The translations under genes were made by a program, and so were the position numbers. Shown one piece after another: positions 9,980-20,977 of a stretch of 41,970 nt of DNA (position 1 is the first letter of the stretch; the number at the start of each line of letters is the position of its first letter). The stretch covers positions 1 to 41,970 of the forward strand of contig ADNK01000887.1 of NCBI GenBank assembly GCA_000320545.1, written 5' to 3'. The notes under the pieces were generated by a model. That model was not told the DNA's origin. It searched no databases and saw only the letters and a list, made by a program, of their open reading frames with translations. The stretch comes from Bigelowiella natans CCMP2755. Its lineage: Eukaryota > Cercozoa > Chlorarachniophyceae.

Positions 9980-11750
9980 TCTGCATCCGCGTCGTTATCA
10001 GCACCAGCCTCAGCATGACGGTCGTGTGTGTCCCATCTGTATTCAAACAGATCGTGTCGGAGTCTATACAGAACCTTCCGTCCCCCCCTGAAGCGCCCCC
10101 AGAAGCAGGCCTCATCACCACCGCGTTGGATAGGTGGATGCATAGAAGAAATGTCGCATGGAGATGAGTGCTGGTTTGTAGTCCTTCGCCAATGGAGAGC
10201 AGCCAGCAGATCTGCTGCCATGTCATCATCATCATCATCATCATCATCATGATCCCTGCTCTCTTTCCCTCGGATCTTACTTTCTTCTCCGCTCACCCTC
10301 CCTCCTCAGCATCGCGGATTCGCTGGCGAACGCGGCGTTGTCTCGGGCAGAGGCCATGATGAAATCGAGGTATGGAAGTGATGCCAAGAGGAGGAAAGAG
10401 TGGGGTGGGGAGAAGGAAATGGAAAAAGAAGCACAAGCAGCCCAACATCATCTCGATTCTTCGTCAAATAAGCTTGCTCTCCTCCCTCCTTTTTTGCCTT
10501 CACTTGACCCCTTCCTGACTCTTCTCTTTCTCTCCCCCCCCCCTTTCTTCCCTGTAGCAGCGAGCCGTCGAAGCTTGGCGAGTATGCAGATAGGGCAGGC
10601 CTCTCTCACGTGGGGCGGCTACTGAAGCGAGAGCTTCACTACCTCGACGAGTACGCGGAAAAGATGGCAACGGGCGAGTCTCTTGAGGAGAGAGACCGGC
10701 GTGTGGATCGGCAGATGATGTTAGTTCTTTTGCATATTACTACAATGTCGATGATGACTTCTACGACGACGATATTTCTCCTGCCACCAACCACCACCAG
10801 CAGCAGCAGCAGCAGCATCGTGTGATTCACCTTCCCTCCCTCTTCCATTCTTGATGTCGATGACGAAAGCAATGCCTAGTTCAGACGGAGATAATGGCTG
10901 AAATAGACATATCCTCTAAGAAGCTCTGAGACATTATTTTTTTATTATCATGATGATGATGATGATGACGATGATGATGCTCGCATTCTTTACTTCGATT
11001 CTCAAAACGCACACAAAACCACCAGGTTCTGCAGTAAGAAGAACACTCTGTCTTTGTCCCCCCCCCCTACTCCTCCTCCTCCTCTCAGGAAAGATGCGCG
11101 AACCTTTGACCGCGACGAGTACATGAGGTAGGACCTTACATATCATCATCATCATCATCATCATTATCGCCATTCTTCTCTTAATTGCTGCTGCTGCTGC
11201 TGCTTTGACGATAAATAACCCCAGCATTATGAAGGAGCGTGAGGAGGCTGCAGCTGAAGCAAAAGCTGCATTCACCGCCGAAGATGAGGAAGATGACGAG
11301 AACAGCCCCGCCGCTGCTCAAGGAGAAGGAGAAGCAGGCGAATCTAAAGAGGGAGACGATAGTAGCAGCAGCAGCAGCAGCACAGATAGTGGCGGGGAGG
11401 ACGCTAACGCTGAAGCAGCAGAAGAAGAAGACGACACTGCAAATGAGAGCGGCACGACCGCGGTCATGATGAAGGAAGTGCACAAAACGCAGTGGGAGAA
11501 GCGGATGGAGAGCCTCTCGGACACGGTGAGTGAGAACGAACGACGGTGGTGATGGTCAATTGTGGTGGGTGAGATCATTGGTGAGATGTGCTCTCGTAGC
11601 AACTACAAAACCGTATGTCGCTGTCGTCATCGTTCCTCTTCGTGTGTGGCCAAAAACCAACCCCCCTGTGATGACCGTCAAAATACATGTTAGACTTCTG
11701 ATGCTCCTTGAGCACGTGAGACCAACTTATAATGACATGAGGGGCGGCAA

Positions 11751-11781
<31 letters not shown>

Positions 11782-11845
11782 CACAAAGAACCATGAGCGA
11801 ACGATGATGACAACGATAACGACAAGATTTTCGTTTTCCCCTTTT

Positions 11846-11883
<38 letters not shown>

Positions 11884-12466
11884 TTGTGCGTGTGTGTGTG
11901 TGCCGCAATCATTTATTGCGTCCACATGCATAGCATGGATGCATGCGTCGGGTGGGTGAATGATGAGAAATCGGCGACGCAGTTTGTCAACCTCCTCGTG
12001 ACCTCCTCCTCACCACCGACGCTTGCTCAAAGCGAGAGCAAAAAAGGAAGAACGGCAGCAGCAACATCAATCATATGCAATGATGCAACATCTCTGTGGT
12101 TCAGAGCCGATTAAAGCACGGCACTGCTGAGAACTTACTTTTAAGCTTCCTGAGCATATGATCAGATGTTGCCGTCTCCCCCGATTTGCTCTTGCTTTTA
12201 TCTATGCTGCTGATGTTGGTGTCGCTGCAATCTGGTGACCACTCTCTCTTATCAACACACTGTTAATTATCAACCCCCCCCCCCCCAGGTGGAGAAGTCC
12301 GCGCTATACCGCGAGGCGAGGAAGGCTCAACGATCGATGCAAGCATCGAACAACCCTATCATCGCTAAGACGAGGGAAAAGATGCAACAGGTTGTCTTAC
12401 GTCAACCCCCCCCCCCCCCCCCCCCTCTATTCGATATGCAATATACGAATATGTAAATATAAAATA

Positions 12467-12514
<48 letters not shown>

Positions 12515-12693
12515 GTTAATGTACATATAGGATTACATCCCCATTCTAAACTGATTGTGATGTTGTGCGTTTGTTTCTTCTTCTGCTGCTGCTGCTGCTG
12601 CTCTAGGCAAGCGAGGCTGCTGAGGATGCTCGAGAGGTGTGGGAGACGTCGCAGGACCCACTACTGTGGAAACTCAGGGACACTGCGGACACA

Positions 12694-12729
<36 letters not shown>

Positions 12730-13723
12730 TGATAAATATTTAGCACCGTACTACGCACTGTTGGTTGTATTCTTTGCAACCAATTCTATCGCTCCAGCCC
12801 ACATTCTGATCCAGTTCGTGTCTCTCTCTCTCTCTCTCTCTCTCTCCTCTCCCCCCTCTAGATTCGGCGAAACCGAGCAGGGGTACGTCAAGGGAGAGAT
12901 CCTGCGCATCGACGCCGGGTTTGACGAGATGGAGTTCATGCAGGAGCTGCGACGCTTCATGATCCCTGTGGTGATCAGCGCTTTCATGAGGGGAGATCTC
13001 GAGTTCCTCCGGACAATCTCGAGCGGGGCAGCAGAGGCCGCCCTCCACCAGGCCCTGACCCAGCGTAAGACTCTGGGTCATGTGATGGACTCCCGGCTGC
13101 TCGCCATCACCACGATTGACGTGCAGAAGTACTCGCTCGAGCACGGGGTGCCGCAGGTGACCGTCATGTTCGTCTGCCAGCACAAGCAGTGCATCAGGAA
13201 CGCCAAGGGCGATATCGTCGAAGGGTCCCCTGACAACGTGGACACCTTCCAGTAAGAAGAAGGAGAAGAAGAAGAAGAAGAAGGAGAAGGAGAGAGCTAG
13301 CTAGCTACTACGATGATCGGCGTGTGTTCGAGTGTGTGCGTGTGTGTGTGTGTGTGTTTGGAGCTGGTGAGTTGATGGGGAAGGATCATGCTTGCAAGGA
13401 AGCATGCACATATGTACACCCCGTAACGTTACAGCTGCTTGCTCTTCTCTCTTCTTCTCGTTTCTCCCTCTCGTCCTCTCTTTTTTTCTCTCTTGGTGCC
13501 TGAGTCGACTTCTCCCAAACAACCTACGAAGATCTATCTAACGCACACCGCATCGTCAACATCACCGTTATCATCATTATCATCATCATCATCGTCATCG
13601 TCATCTTCTGACCCACCCGCTACTCTCAGGTATGTTTGGAACCTGCAGCGCATCGTAGATAACCCCGCCTTCGACTGGGAGATTACGCTATTTGCGATGG
13701 TCAACGTTAAGCTGCTGCATTAA
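7896..13723 (+). CDS. TIM44: TIM44, mitochondrial inner-membrane import motor subunit (expanded)
   Basis: TIM44 tethers mitochondrial Hsp70 to the TIM23 channel on the matrix side. Sixteen exons give 762 residues: 7896-8006, 8227-8319, 8592-8807, 8937-9026, 9107-9350, 9516-9664, 9824-9892, 10051-10133, 10310-10369, 10561-10719, 11089-11127, 11225-11525, 12289-12390, 12607-12695, 12862-13251 and 13630-13723. The ATG at 7896 opens an Arg/Ala/Leu-rich leader without acidic residues (MWAAAKTAAGTQRRGFLRLV), a classic matrix-targeting signal. LWSDFKEKFNDMMERDKELK follows, matching the conserved TIM44 N-terminal motif. Residues 539-762 form the Tim44 C-terminal domain (FGETEQGYVKGEI, FMRGDLEFL, GDIVEGSPDNVDTFQYVW). 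The middle (about 70-538) is acidic and alpha-helical, with no counterpart I know in the roughly 450-residue animal and yeast proteins. The exon 6 acceptor (9516) is the least certain; exon 10 has two in-frame acceptors 3 bp apart (TAGCAG). Confidence 0.85.
11750..11881 (+). repeat. (CA)n and (TC)n microsatellites in TIM44 intron 12
   Basis: (CA)n at 11750-11785 and (TC)n at 11848-11881, in the same intron as the 121-bp element. Confidence 0.95.
12051..12171 (+). repeat. 121-bp dispersed element, copy 1 (TIM44 intron)
   Basis: This stretch is identical over 121 bases to 40015-40135, in an intron of CCDC13. Within it, 12062-12171 starts with CAACATCAATCATATGC and ends with the near-perfect inverse GCATATGATCAGATGTTG (one indel), so it has terminal inverted repeats like a MITE. 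It also carries a small hairpin CTCTG-TGGTT-CAGAG. The 11 bases to its left are shared by the two copies; the right flanks differ. Confidence 0.9.
12472..12512 (+). repeat. (TA)n microsatellite in TIM44 intron 13
   Basis: An alternating TA run of about 40 bases between the exons ending at 12390 and starting at 12607, preceded by a poly-C run (12405-12425). Confidence 0.95.
12695..12728 (+). repeat. (GT)n microsatellite containing a TIM44 5' splice site
   Basis: The exon ending at 12695 is followed directly by about 16 GT units; the first GT serves as the splice donor. Confidence 0.9.
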
Positions 13724-14697
13724 AAGATATCAGGAGCATCACAATAAGCGAAGAAAGCATGCGGATGGTGCTGGCGACGGGGACGACGGCAATGATGATG
13801 ATAGTTTCAGTAAGATTCATGGACAATCGTAAATGGGGGAGGGCGCGGAGGCGGCTGCGGCTACCCATTCGTGCATCCAAACTACAAAGTATGCCTCTTG
13901 CACCGCACACATCCAATACAGGTGGATTTTGACCGTTGTTGTGATGACGGGGTAGACTCTTGAAAATAAATGCTGTCTACACTGATAGTTCAAGGGAATA
14001 AACGTAGTTTACTGAATTTTAGAAAGAAATATAGTTCGTCTGTACTCAGCAGAAGTTACACGTGAGTGTTCAACAAAATGACTACAGACAGACGACGCTC
14101 ATTACATCTCACACGCGGCGTTTGGTAGAACATTGCTGCTGCGTACACAATTTCGTGCGTGCTGCATGTTTCGATCCGTTCATAATAAATATAAAATAAC
14201 TAAAAATGATGAGAACAAACTGTGTATCTCTATGGTTGGTTACATACGCATTGCCTAAATGTATGCATGGTCGTTCAGCGTCACCGCAGCAGGCTAGCAG
14301 GCCGCGCGCAACTAGCTATCTTATCACGCTAGATTTCATGAAGAGTGACGACGTACGTATGGCTAATTTCGCCAGATCTCAGCCTTTTAATCTTTCCATA
14401 TGATCATCATGTCTTACATACATACACCATGAACTTTCTAGCTTTGTCTAGTGTAAAAATGGCACGATGCGATGACACACCAGCTCCAGGTGTCTTAGGA
14501 TACATTTATGTTGCGCACGCTAGCACGCAGACGGGGCATCATTATCGTTGCGTGTTTTGCACTGCCTAGCTAGCTAGGTACTATTCTTTGCCTTTTTATA
14601 TCTATTGCGAATAGGCATCGGTAATTTTTGCTTATCAGCTTGACTATGACCAACCATCAATCGCCGCCTTCGTACCTATCTAGCTATATCGCTACAT
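13724..14697. other. Convergent spacer between TIM44 and the lectin receptor gene
   Basis: About 970 bp with no gene recognised. Short open frames have no family features. It contains ordinary AT-rich sequence and a small palindromic CTAGCTAGCTAG near 14566. Confidence 0.6.
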
Positions 14698-16167
14698 CTA
14701 GTGGAATCTATAGCTTTGCGCACTACTCCTCATAAGGCCTGACGCTCTGCCGTCGCTATCGAACAGGATACTCCGCTGTCCGCCCATGCTCAAGACTCTG
14801 CTGATCTCCCTATGGAGGTCATCGATCTTGATCTCCCTATGACGGTCGTCGGCATTGCCCGGCCCCGTCGTCCTGAGGTCGAGCACCGTCATGCAGAGGA
14901 GGCAGAGGATGCGGCGGAGCTCGTCCTCCACGGTTTTGATGGTCATGTACCCCATCCCCTTGGCAACGTTCATACCGATGGAGATGGCGCCGAGGATGAG
15001 CGAGGCGCGGAAGGGGAAGCTCTTGATGTCGCTCTCGGAGCCATAGGACATGACGGGGCCTGCGAAGATGACGAACATCGGGACGACCTGCAGGAGCACC
15101 ACGACGCTGTGGATCACGGTCAGTCGCCGCTGCAGCCCATTGCGTGCGATGGCGAACAAGATCGTCTCGCAGAGGACGGAGGGGGCATCGCCCAAGTCCA
15201 TTTTCGTCCTCTTGTTTGTGGTAGGAATAACAGTGATGGTGGTGGGGAGGACTTTCCCTCGTGGTCTCTTTTCCTCTATAGCTTCTTCCGGATCATCATC
15301 TGGAATATGCTTCTTACGTTCTTCGACGACTATGCTACTTTCTCTTTTCCCCTCTTCTTCTGTTCCCTCTTCGCCTTTCTCTCCTTCCTCTGCTTCTTCT
15401 CTGAGTCCATTTTCTGGCTCTGCTATGCCCGTTGTCTTGTTCTTCTCGTTGAGCTCATCATCACCGCCGCTGGACTGGGTACGAACGATCGTCGAGAAGA
15501 CTACTCCCCACGGAGATCCGGGAGCGACTTAATAATCATAGAAAACGCAGAGATAAAAGCATCCATAGATCTTAAATAGATCAATAGATCAATAAATAAA
15601 TAATAACATGCATGCATTCACATAAATGTAGACCGGTGTTGAAATCCTCGATGTCCTCATGCTGAGCGATGATCTCATCGAATTTCTTGCAGTTGTACCG
15701 ACCCTTCTCCTTGGCGACATTTTGGAAGATCTGCTTCTTACGTTCTTCGGGATGAAATCCAGCCTATACGTCACGGTATAATAGTCGCGGTGATGATGGC
15801 GATGATGATGGTGATAACGATGATAATGGTGATGTGAATGATGGTGATGGTGATGATGATGATAGCGATGATTATGGTGATGGTTATGATAATGATGATG
15901 ATGATGATGATAATGATGATGATAGTGGTAATAATGACGGTGATGATGATAATGATTAGCAATACCCGTTTGTGAGAGTCCTCCAAAACACGAATGCTCT
16001 GAACGGTACCCCAGAGCAGCGTGAGAGTACCGACTGCAATGAATGCGATGACAGGATACGTGTAGTGCTCCAGATCGGGACTTGGAAGGATGATCTCGGT
16101 TAAAGTTGCGATGTCTGTTCCTGAAGAATGAAAGAATGAATGACCACCGGGTATCTGTCCTTCTGAC

Positions 16168-16224
<57 letters not shown>

Positions 16225-16294
16225 CCTCTCTCTCTTTCTCTTTCTTTGAGGGTGTGTATCATGGAGAGGAGCTGGGAGAGGAGCATGTTCAATG

Positions 16295-16330
<36 letters not shown>

Positions 16331-16432
16331 AGAGATAGAGGATTGTAGCGAGGGTGGTGTGCGTTGGACCCCCGTGTTTCTTCTCCTCCTCCTCCTCCTC
16401 CTCATCATCATCATCACTGTTCTACTTCTTCT

Positions 16433-16464
<32 letters not shown>

Positions 16465-17192
16465 TTACTACTACTACTACTACTACTACTACTACCTGTC
16501 TTTAGAAAGCCAGAAGCATAGCTCAGAGCCACCGTTACGACATCCTGATGGTAGTAACACGACAATGGAGCTGATCAAGGCGATGATAAATTTATGATAA
16601 GTGATGGTGGTGATGATGACGGAGATAATTGCGATGATGGCTATGAGAATCATGCTGATGCTGGTGAAGGGCTCTGACAAGCAACCGATACACATGTGGA
16701 AGAAGATGAAAGGCGCTGATAAGCAGCCAATACACATATAGAAGAAGAAGAAGAAAAAGACCCCATAACGTGCTGCAATGACTACGGTATCTGGAAAAAT
16801 AATGACCGACAGCTCTCCACATACAAACAAACAATTGGAAAGAAGAAGAAGAGAACACACTGGGGTAAACTGCGCCCTAGACACACCGCCGACCGATCAT
16901 CACTTTCGACTCAGATCTCATCATGTTTTCATATGATTCGAGACTCTTCTGTGACCCCGCCTCCTCCTCCTCACCTCCAGGAGCACTTTGAGAGCATCAC
17001 GGGCTAGCTTCGTGGTAAACAGCCCGTGCATGAAGATGACCAGAGCCACCGCAAACGCTACGATGAACGCTGCGAACGTCCAATCAATCTTAGCGTCGCC
17101 CCGGTTGCAAGAGTCCCCCTTCTCCCTCAGCTCGCCAGAGAAGCTAATCATGACGGTGGTGGAGACAACGACGACGCTGATGATGCTGCTGA

Positions 17193-17223
<31 letters not shown>

Positions 17224-18816
17224 GACGATGACGATGGTGATGAACGATGACGATGCTGACGATGAATGATAATAAAAAGTGCTGTGGCTCCCCTGTGCCC
17301 CCTCTATTCATGATCATGTGAATAGGTTCTTGTTGACTTACTCTCCCTCGCACTTGCATCCAGAGATATCCTCCTGACCAGGATCGGAGTTTGATCCCGA
17401 GGGGCAGAGCGTAGCAGCCGTTGAACCCTCTGGGCAGTAGCTGCCTGCAGGACACTCTGTTTGCTGCCCATCATTGATGGTCACAATAACCCGGTCGAAG
17501 TTGTAGTAGTAGTAGTAGTAATAGTAGTAGCAGCAGCAGCAGTAAGAGGAGGATGAGGAGGAGGAGGAGGAGGAGTAGGAGTAGTAGTGTGAGTAGTAGT
17601 AGAAGTAGATCGAAAGGGAAAAGGAAGAAGAACAAGAACAAGAACAAGAAGAAGAAGCAGCAGCAGCAGCAACGTCTACATCGATATTTCGTTCTTTTCC
17701 ATCTATGATCATAATCACGATTCTCCCTCTCCCCTCCTCCTCCTCCTCCTCCTCCTCCTCCTCCTCCTCATCCTCATCATCATCCCCCTGTTTCCTCTTA
17801 TCTTCCTTCCTCCCCCTTCTTCCACCTAGATCTAGCGACTATCATAGCTAAACTCAAAACTGCATGTAATAAGAGAGAGCACAGGGAGAGGCCCTACAGC
17901 ACAGAAAGTGAGAACATCCAACCCCCCAAAAAAGCGCGTAAATGGGTCGTCGTCGTCGTCGTAGTAGTAGTAGTAGTATAAGCGTATCACGTTTATTGTC
18001 GTCAGGCAGTAGAAGCCTGCAGGGCACAAGTTTTCGTTGATGCTCCCAGTGGGGCAGTAGTTTGTTACCCGGCATGGGACCTGGAATTCGGGGGTGCGAC
18101 AGTGATGCTCCTCGCTGCACTGCTTTTCGGTCAGAGATCCCTGCGGACAATAAGAGCCTGGATTGCACGGTTGAATTACGTCGGGGGAAGGACAGAACGA
18201 CCCGACAGGGCAGGGGGCCTCATTGATGGTTCTCTCGGGGCAGTAGCTCCTGGGGAAGAGAGCAAAAAAAAGGAAACAGAATCAGTATTCGTTCTCTCAA
18301 GAGAGACGGGCAGGGAGAGAAATGATATGGGAACACTGACGAGAGACTCTCATAAAGTAGGCCCGTCTCTCGTGGGCATCTCAACGTTGTTCTGCCATCG
18401 GTCCTCTTTCCATGCAGGTGTGACTCATCATCATCATCGGCATCTGCTGTCGACTGTTGCATTGTTACCCGAGAGCGCAGGGAATCTGGACGCTTGGTGT
18501 TGGACAAGCGTGTCCCTCCAAGCAGCTGCGAGGCTCCGTGATTGCAGATGGGCAGTAGCTGCCTAACTCGCACTCAATCTCTCCTCCAGACGGCGGACAA
18601 TAGAAGCCTTCATGGGTAAAAACGGGATGGAAGAGGGGGGGGGGGAGGGGAATGCCGGAGGGCATATGTGTAATTACTTTGTACATCCATCTGGTCAGAG
18701 GAGGGCTGAGATTTATTTATTACGTATTCTCATTACGCCCGATTTCATAATCTGCCAATATCGGACAGAAAGTAAGAAGTTCTAAATCTATCTCCACGTA
18801 CTACTACTACTACTAC

Positions 18817-18852
<36 letters not shown>

Positions 18853-19337
18853 CCCTTCTACTACTCGAATTACCCGGTCTGCACACAACTGCTGCAGAGC
18901 ATATAAAGCCTTGGTGACCCTGCGAACAGTCTAGATCTCTCACAGTCCTATTGGTGCTGTCGCAACCATTCTCATTACAGTCAAATGCGGTCGGTACGGG
19001 GCTACTCAGGAAGCTCTCGAGCCTCTGCTGAGAGATACCTGCGCAATCCTGCCTCCCACGAAAATTGCTTGGCTGGCCTTTGTAGAAGAGGGAAGTGTCA
19101 TATGCGAGGAGTTTGGAAGGGTCTTTTGCCCAATAGAATGTGCTATTTCGGTAGATGTCGTACAACCTAGATAAATCAAGGAAGGAATGAGACAACTTTC
19201 TTGATAACATTATCTCTTAATGGCGATGTATTCTAAGTGAGTACGTGAATTTATATCTAATTTATCTCTGTTCCTCCCCATTCTCCATATATTTGAAACA
19301 AAAGGAACCGGAGACATTAACGAACTTATCGTTCATA

Positions 19338-19385
<48 letters not shown>

Positions 19386-20338
19386 AGCGTGTGTGCTTTA
19401 TGAAATGGACTCTTGCCTTTACCCGATCCAATAGTTGCTGGCCTTCGGTCCAAAATTTTTAAAGGTTTCAAGGACTTCAAGATACGTATCTACGTTCTCC
19501 ATGATCGCCAGTCCTTCATACCTGAGGACAACAATATTGAGGAAGCGCGGCCTCAAACTCTAGCTGACTGCCAAGATTTCAATGACATCGCGAAGTACTT
19601 TGAAATAAACAAAGTTCCTAAACAGTGATTATCATCATAATCATCATCATTATCATCATCATCTTCTTCTTCTTCTTCTCTACATCGTATCTCTGAACAT
19701 GCGCACCCGTACTCCTGACAGCTAAGCTCAGCTTCTTCTGCAGTTATGCCAAAAGGCCGAAAATATCTCGCGAATGTGTGTCCATTGGAGGCTGTGAAAA
19801 CACGTGAAATTCTTACACAAAAAAACGGTCTGACAGCAGAGCAGAAATTATCGCTCCAGAAGATCCCTTCTTCTCTTCTACTCGAAAGATACCTGAGGGA
19901 TGCAGCGTGTAGATGGTGTAAAATTATCCATCTGCAACTATAACGAAGCGTACCTCCCCGTTTTTCATGTATTGCGTACCTTATCTCCATGCAATCACGT
20001 TGAATTTCCCTTTCCCTGAACGCTGTGAAGTTCAAATCGGTTCCGTCGCTCCACTTGAAATTGCCGCAATTTTTCTCGAGCCCAAACCAAGCATAAGGGA
20101 GGTTTGTGCTGTTAGTGAGAGGGGGTGTAGCTATTCTATCCTGTTCACTTTTGCTCGTGAAGGTTGCCAATCCATCGAATCCAAGTCTCGAGCATTCGGA
20201 AAATGCGCCCTTAAAGTTGCGGCTTATTGAAAAGTATTCGTACTCCCTCCTTTCAAATGTTTCGTTGGCGCTTATTGTCGCTGCTCCTGTGATGATCAGT
20301 ATCGCCAACTTGAAGAGAAGTCGATAATCTCGAGACAT
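14698..20338 (-). CDS. Double C-type lectin / GCC2-GCC3 repeat multi-pass membrane receptor
   Basis: Twelve exons on the minus strand: 20338-19980, 19892-19707, 19521-19423, 19166-18874, 18607-18469, 18249-17991, 17463-17342, 17176-16975, 16544-16496, 16120-15966, 15763-15634 and 15527-14698. All phases agree and give about 940 residues. Residues 1-25 are a signal peptide (LFKLAILIITGAATISA). About 28-144 form C-type lectin domain 1 (WFGLEKNCGNFKWSDG, DCMEI, NFCSAVRPFFC). About 150-303 form lectin domain 2 (EAELSCQEYG, NYWIGLYDI, RQDCAGI, DCSQGHQGFIC). About 310-485 are GCC2/GCC3 ephrin-receptor-like Cys repeats (CRPGFYCPP, ELGSYCPS, NPGSYCPQGS, NYCPTGS, PAGSYCPEGS). Membrane helices lie near 518-538, 590-610, 795-824 and 835-858; the tail from about 860 is charged. 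The loop at about 665-790 is rich in Glu. This suggests a surface glycan receptor or channel-like protein; function is inferred from domains only. The 87-nt first intron is in phase and might be retained. Confidence 0.75.
15781..16328. repeat. Microsatellite-rich intronic DNA of the receptor gene
   Basis: Imperfect (GAT)n occupies 15781-15957, (TC)n 16171-16240 and (CA)15 16298-16328, separated by the exon at 15966-16120. Confidence 0.9.
16381..16495 (-). repeat. CTT/CTA microsatellites; (GTA)n at receptor 5' splice site
   Basis: On the minus strand the receptor exon ending at 16496 runs directly into (GTA)9-10, with the first GTAG acting as donor. GAA/GAG repeats follow. Confidence 0.9.
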
Positions 20339-20859
20339 CGCTCCGCGTCGCTTTCAGAAGGATGCCCGGAAGGTGTTCTCTCTTTGCTTCCGGTATTATT
20401 TGTGCACCTCCTGCAGGGGGGCATCAAAGAAGAACGAAAAGGAGAAAACTTTTCACCAAAAAGTGTGGTAATTTTGGCATGCGACAATCGAATTTTGCCC
20501 CAAAGTCGTACTAGTCGTCGTACCCTTGTTAAAAAAACAAGGAGAGCATGGTTTCTCAAGTTCATCGGGAAACTCAGGTGGTTTCCGCTTTTTTCAGTCC
20601 AGATCTGCACAATTCTGTCTCTTGAAGATCACGCAATCACTCCTAACAACCCCCCGGATAAAACCATCCCTTGTCGCGTTGGATTATTGTGTCCTATTTT
20701 GCTCAGAAATTCTTGGTTAAAAAATATGGTGAAATCCAGGAAATCAACCAAATTCGACCTGAAACGTTGCGCCTTGAAGAGAGGTACCCGACCGACCCAC
20801 ACCATTATTGCTGTGCCAGGGTAGATAGCTCTCTCAACTTGTGTCTGTCTGCCTGTCTG

Positions 20860-20921
<62 letters not shown>

Positions 20922-20977
20922 TGTGTTTGCGATTTTAATGCAGTATTGCTATTACTAGGCAACTGGACTTTCGCAAT
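20339..20977. promoter_or_regulatory. Divergent promoter region, lectin receptor (-) and sulfatase (+)
   Basis: 639 bp lie between the two start codons. It contains a (GT)27 tract at 20864-20918 close to the sulfatase start. No other gene was recognised; open frames here lack family features. Confidence 0.5.
20864..20918 (+). repeat. (GT)27 microsatellite upstream of the sulfatase
   Basis: An uninterrupted GT run 60 bp before the sulfatase start codon; Z-DNA-prone sequence in the shared promoter region. Confidence 0.95.

Noticed and set aside
14812-15579. 255-codon plus-strand frame
   Set aside because: It is a shadow of the last receptor exon on the minus strand, which carries the clear membrane helices.
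15589-16325. Long minus-strand frames rich in His or Ile over the GAT/TC/CA repeats
   Set aside because: They are translations of microsatellites; the real exons (16120-15966 and 15763-15634) sit inside and join in phase without the repeats.
16496-16884. Minus-strand frame with apparent membrane helices and a repeated MCIGCLS motif
   Set aside because: Phase does not match the following exon. The short exon 16544-16496 does, so the hydrophobic stretch is intronic.
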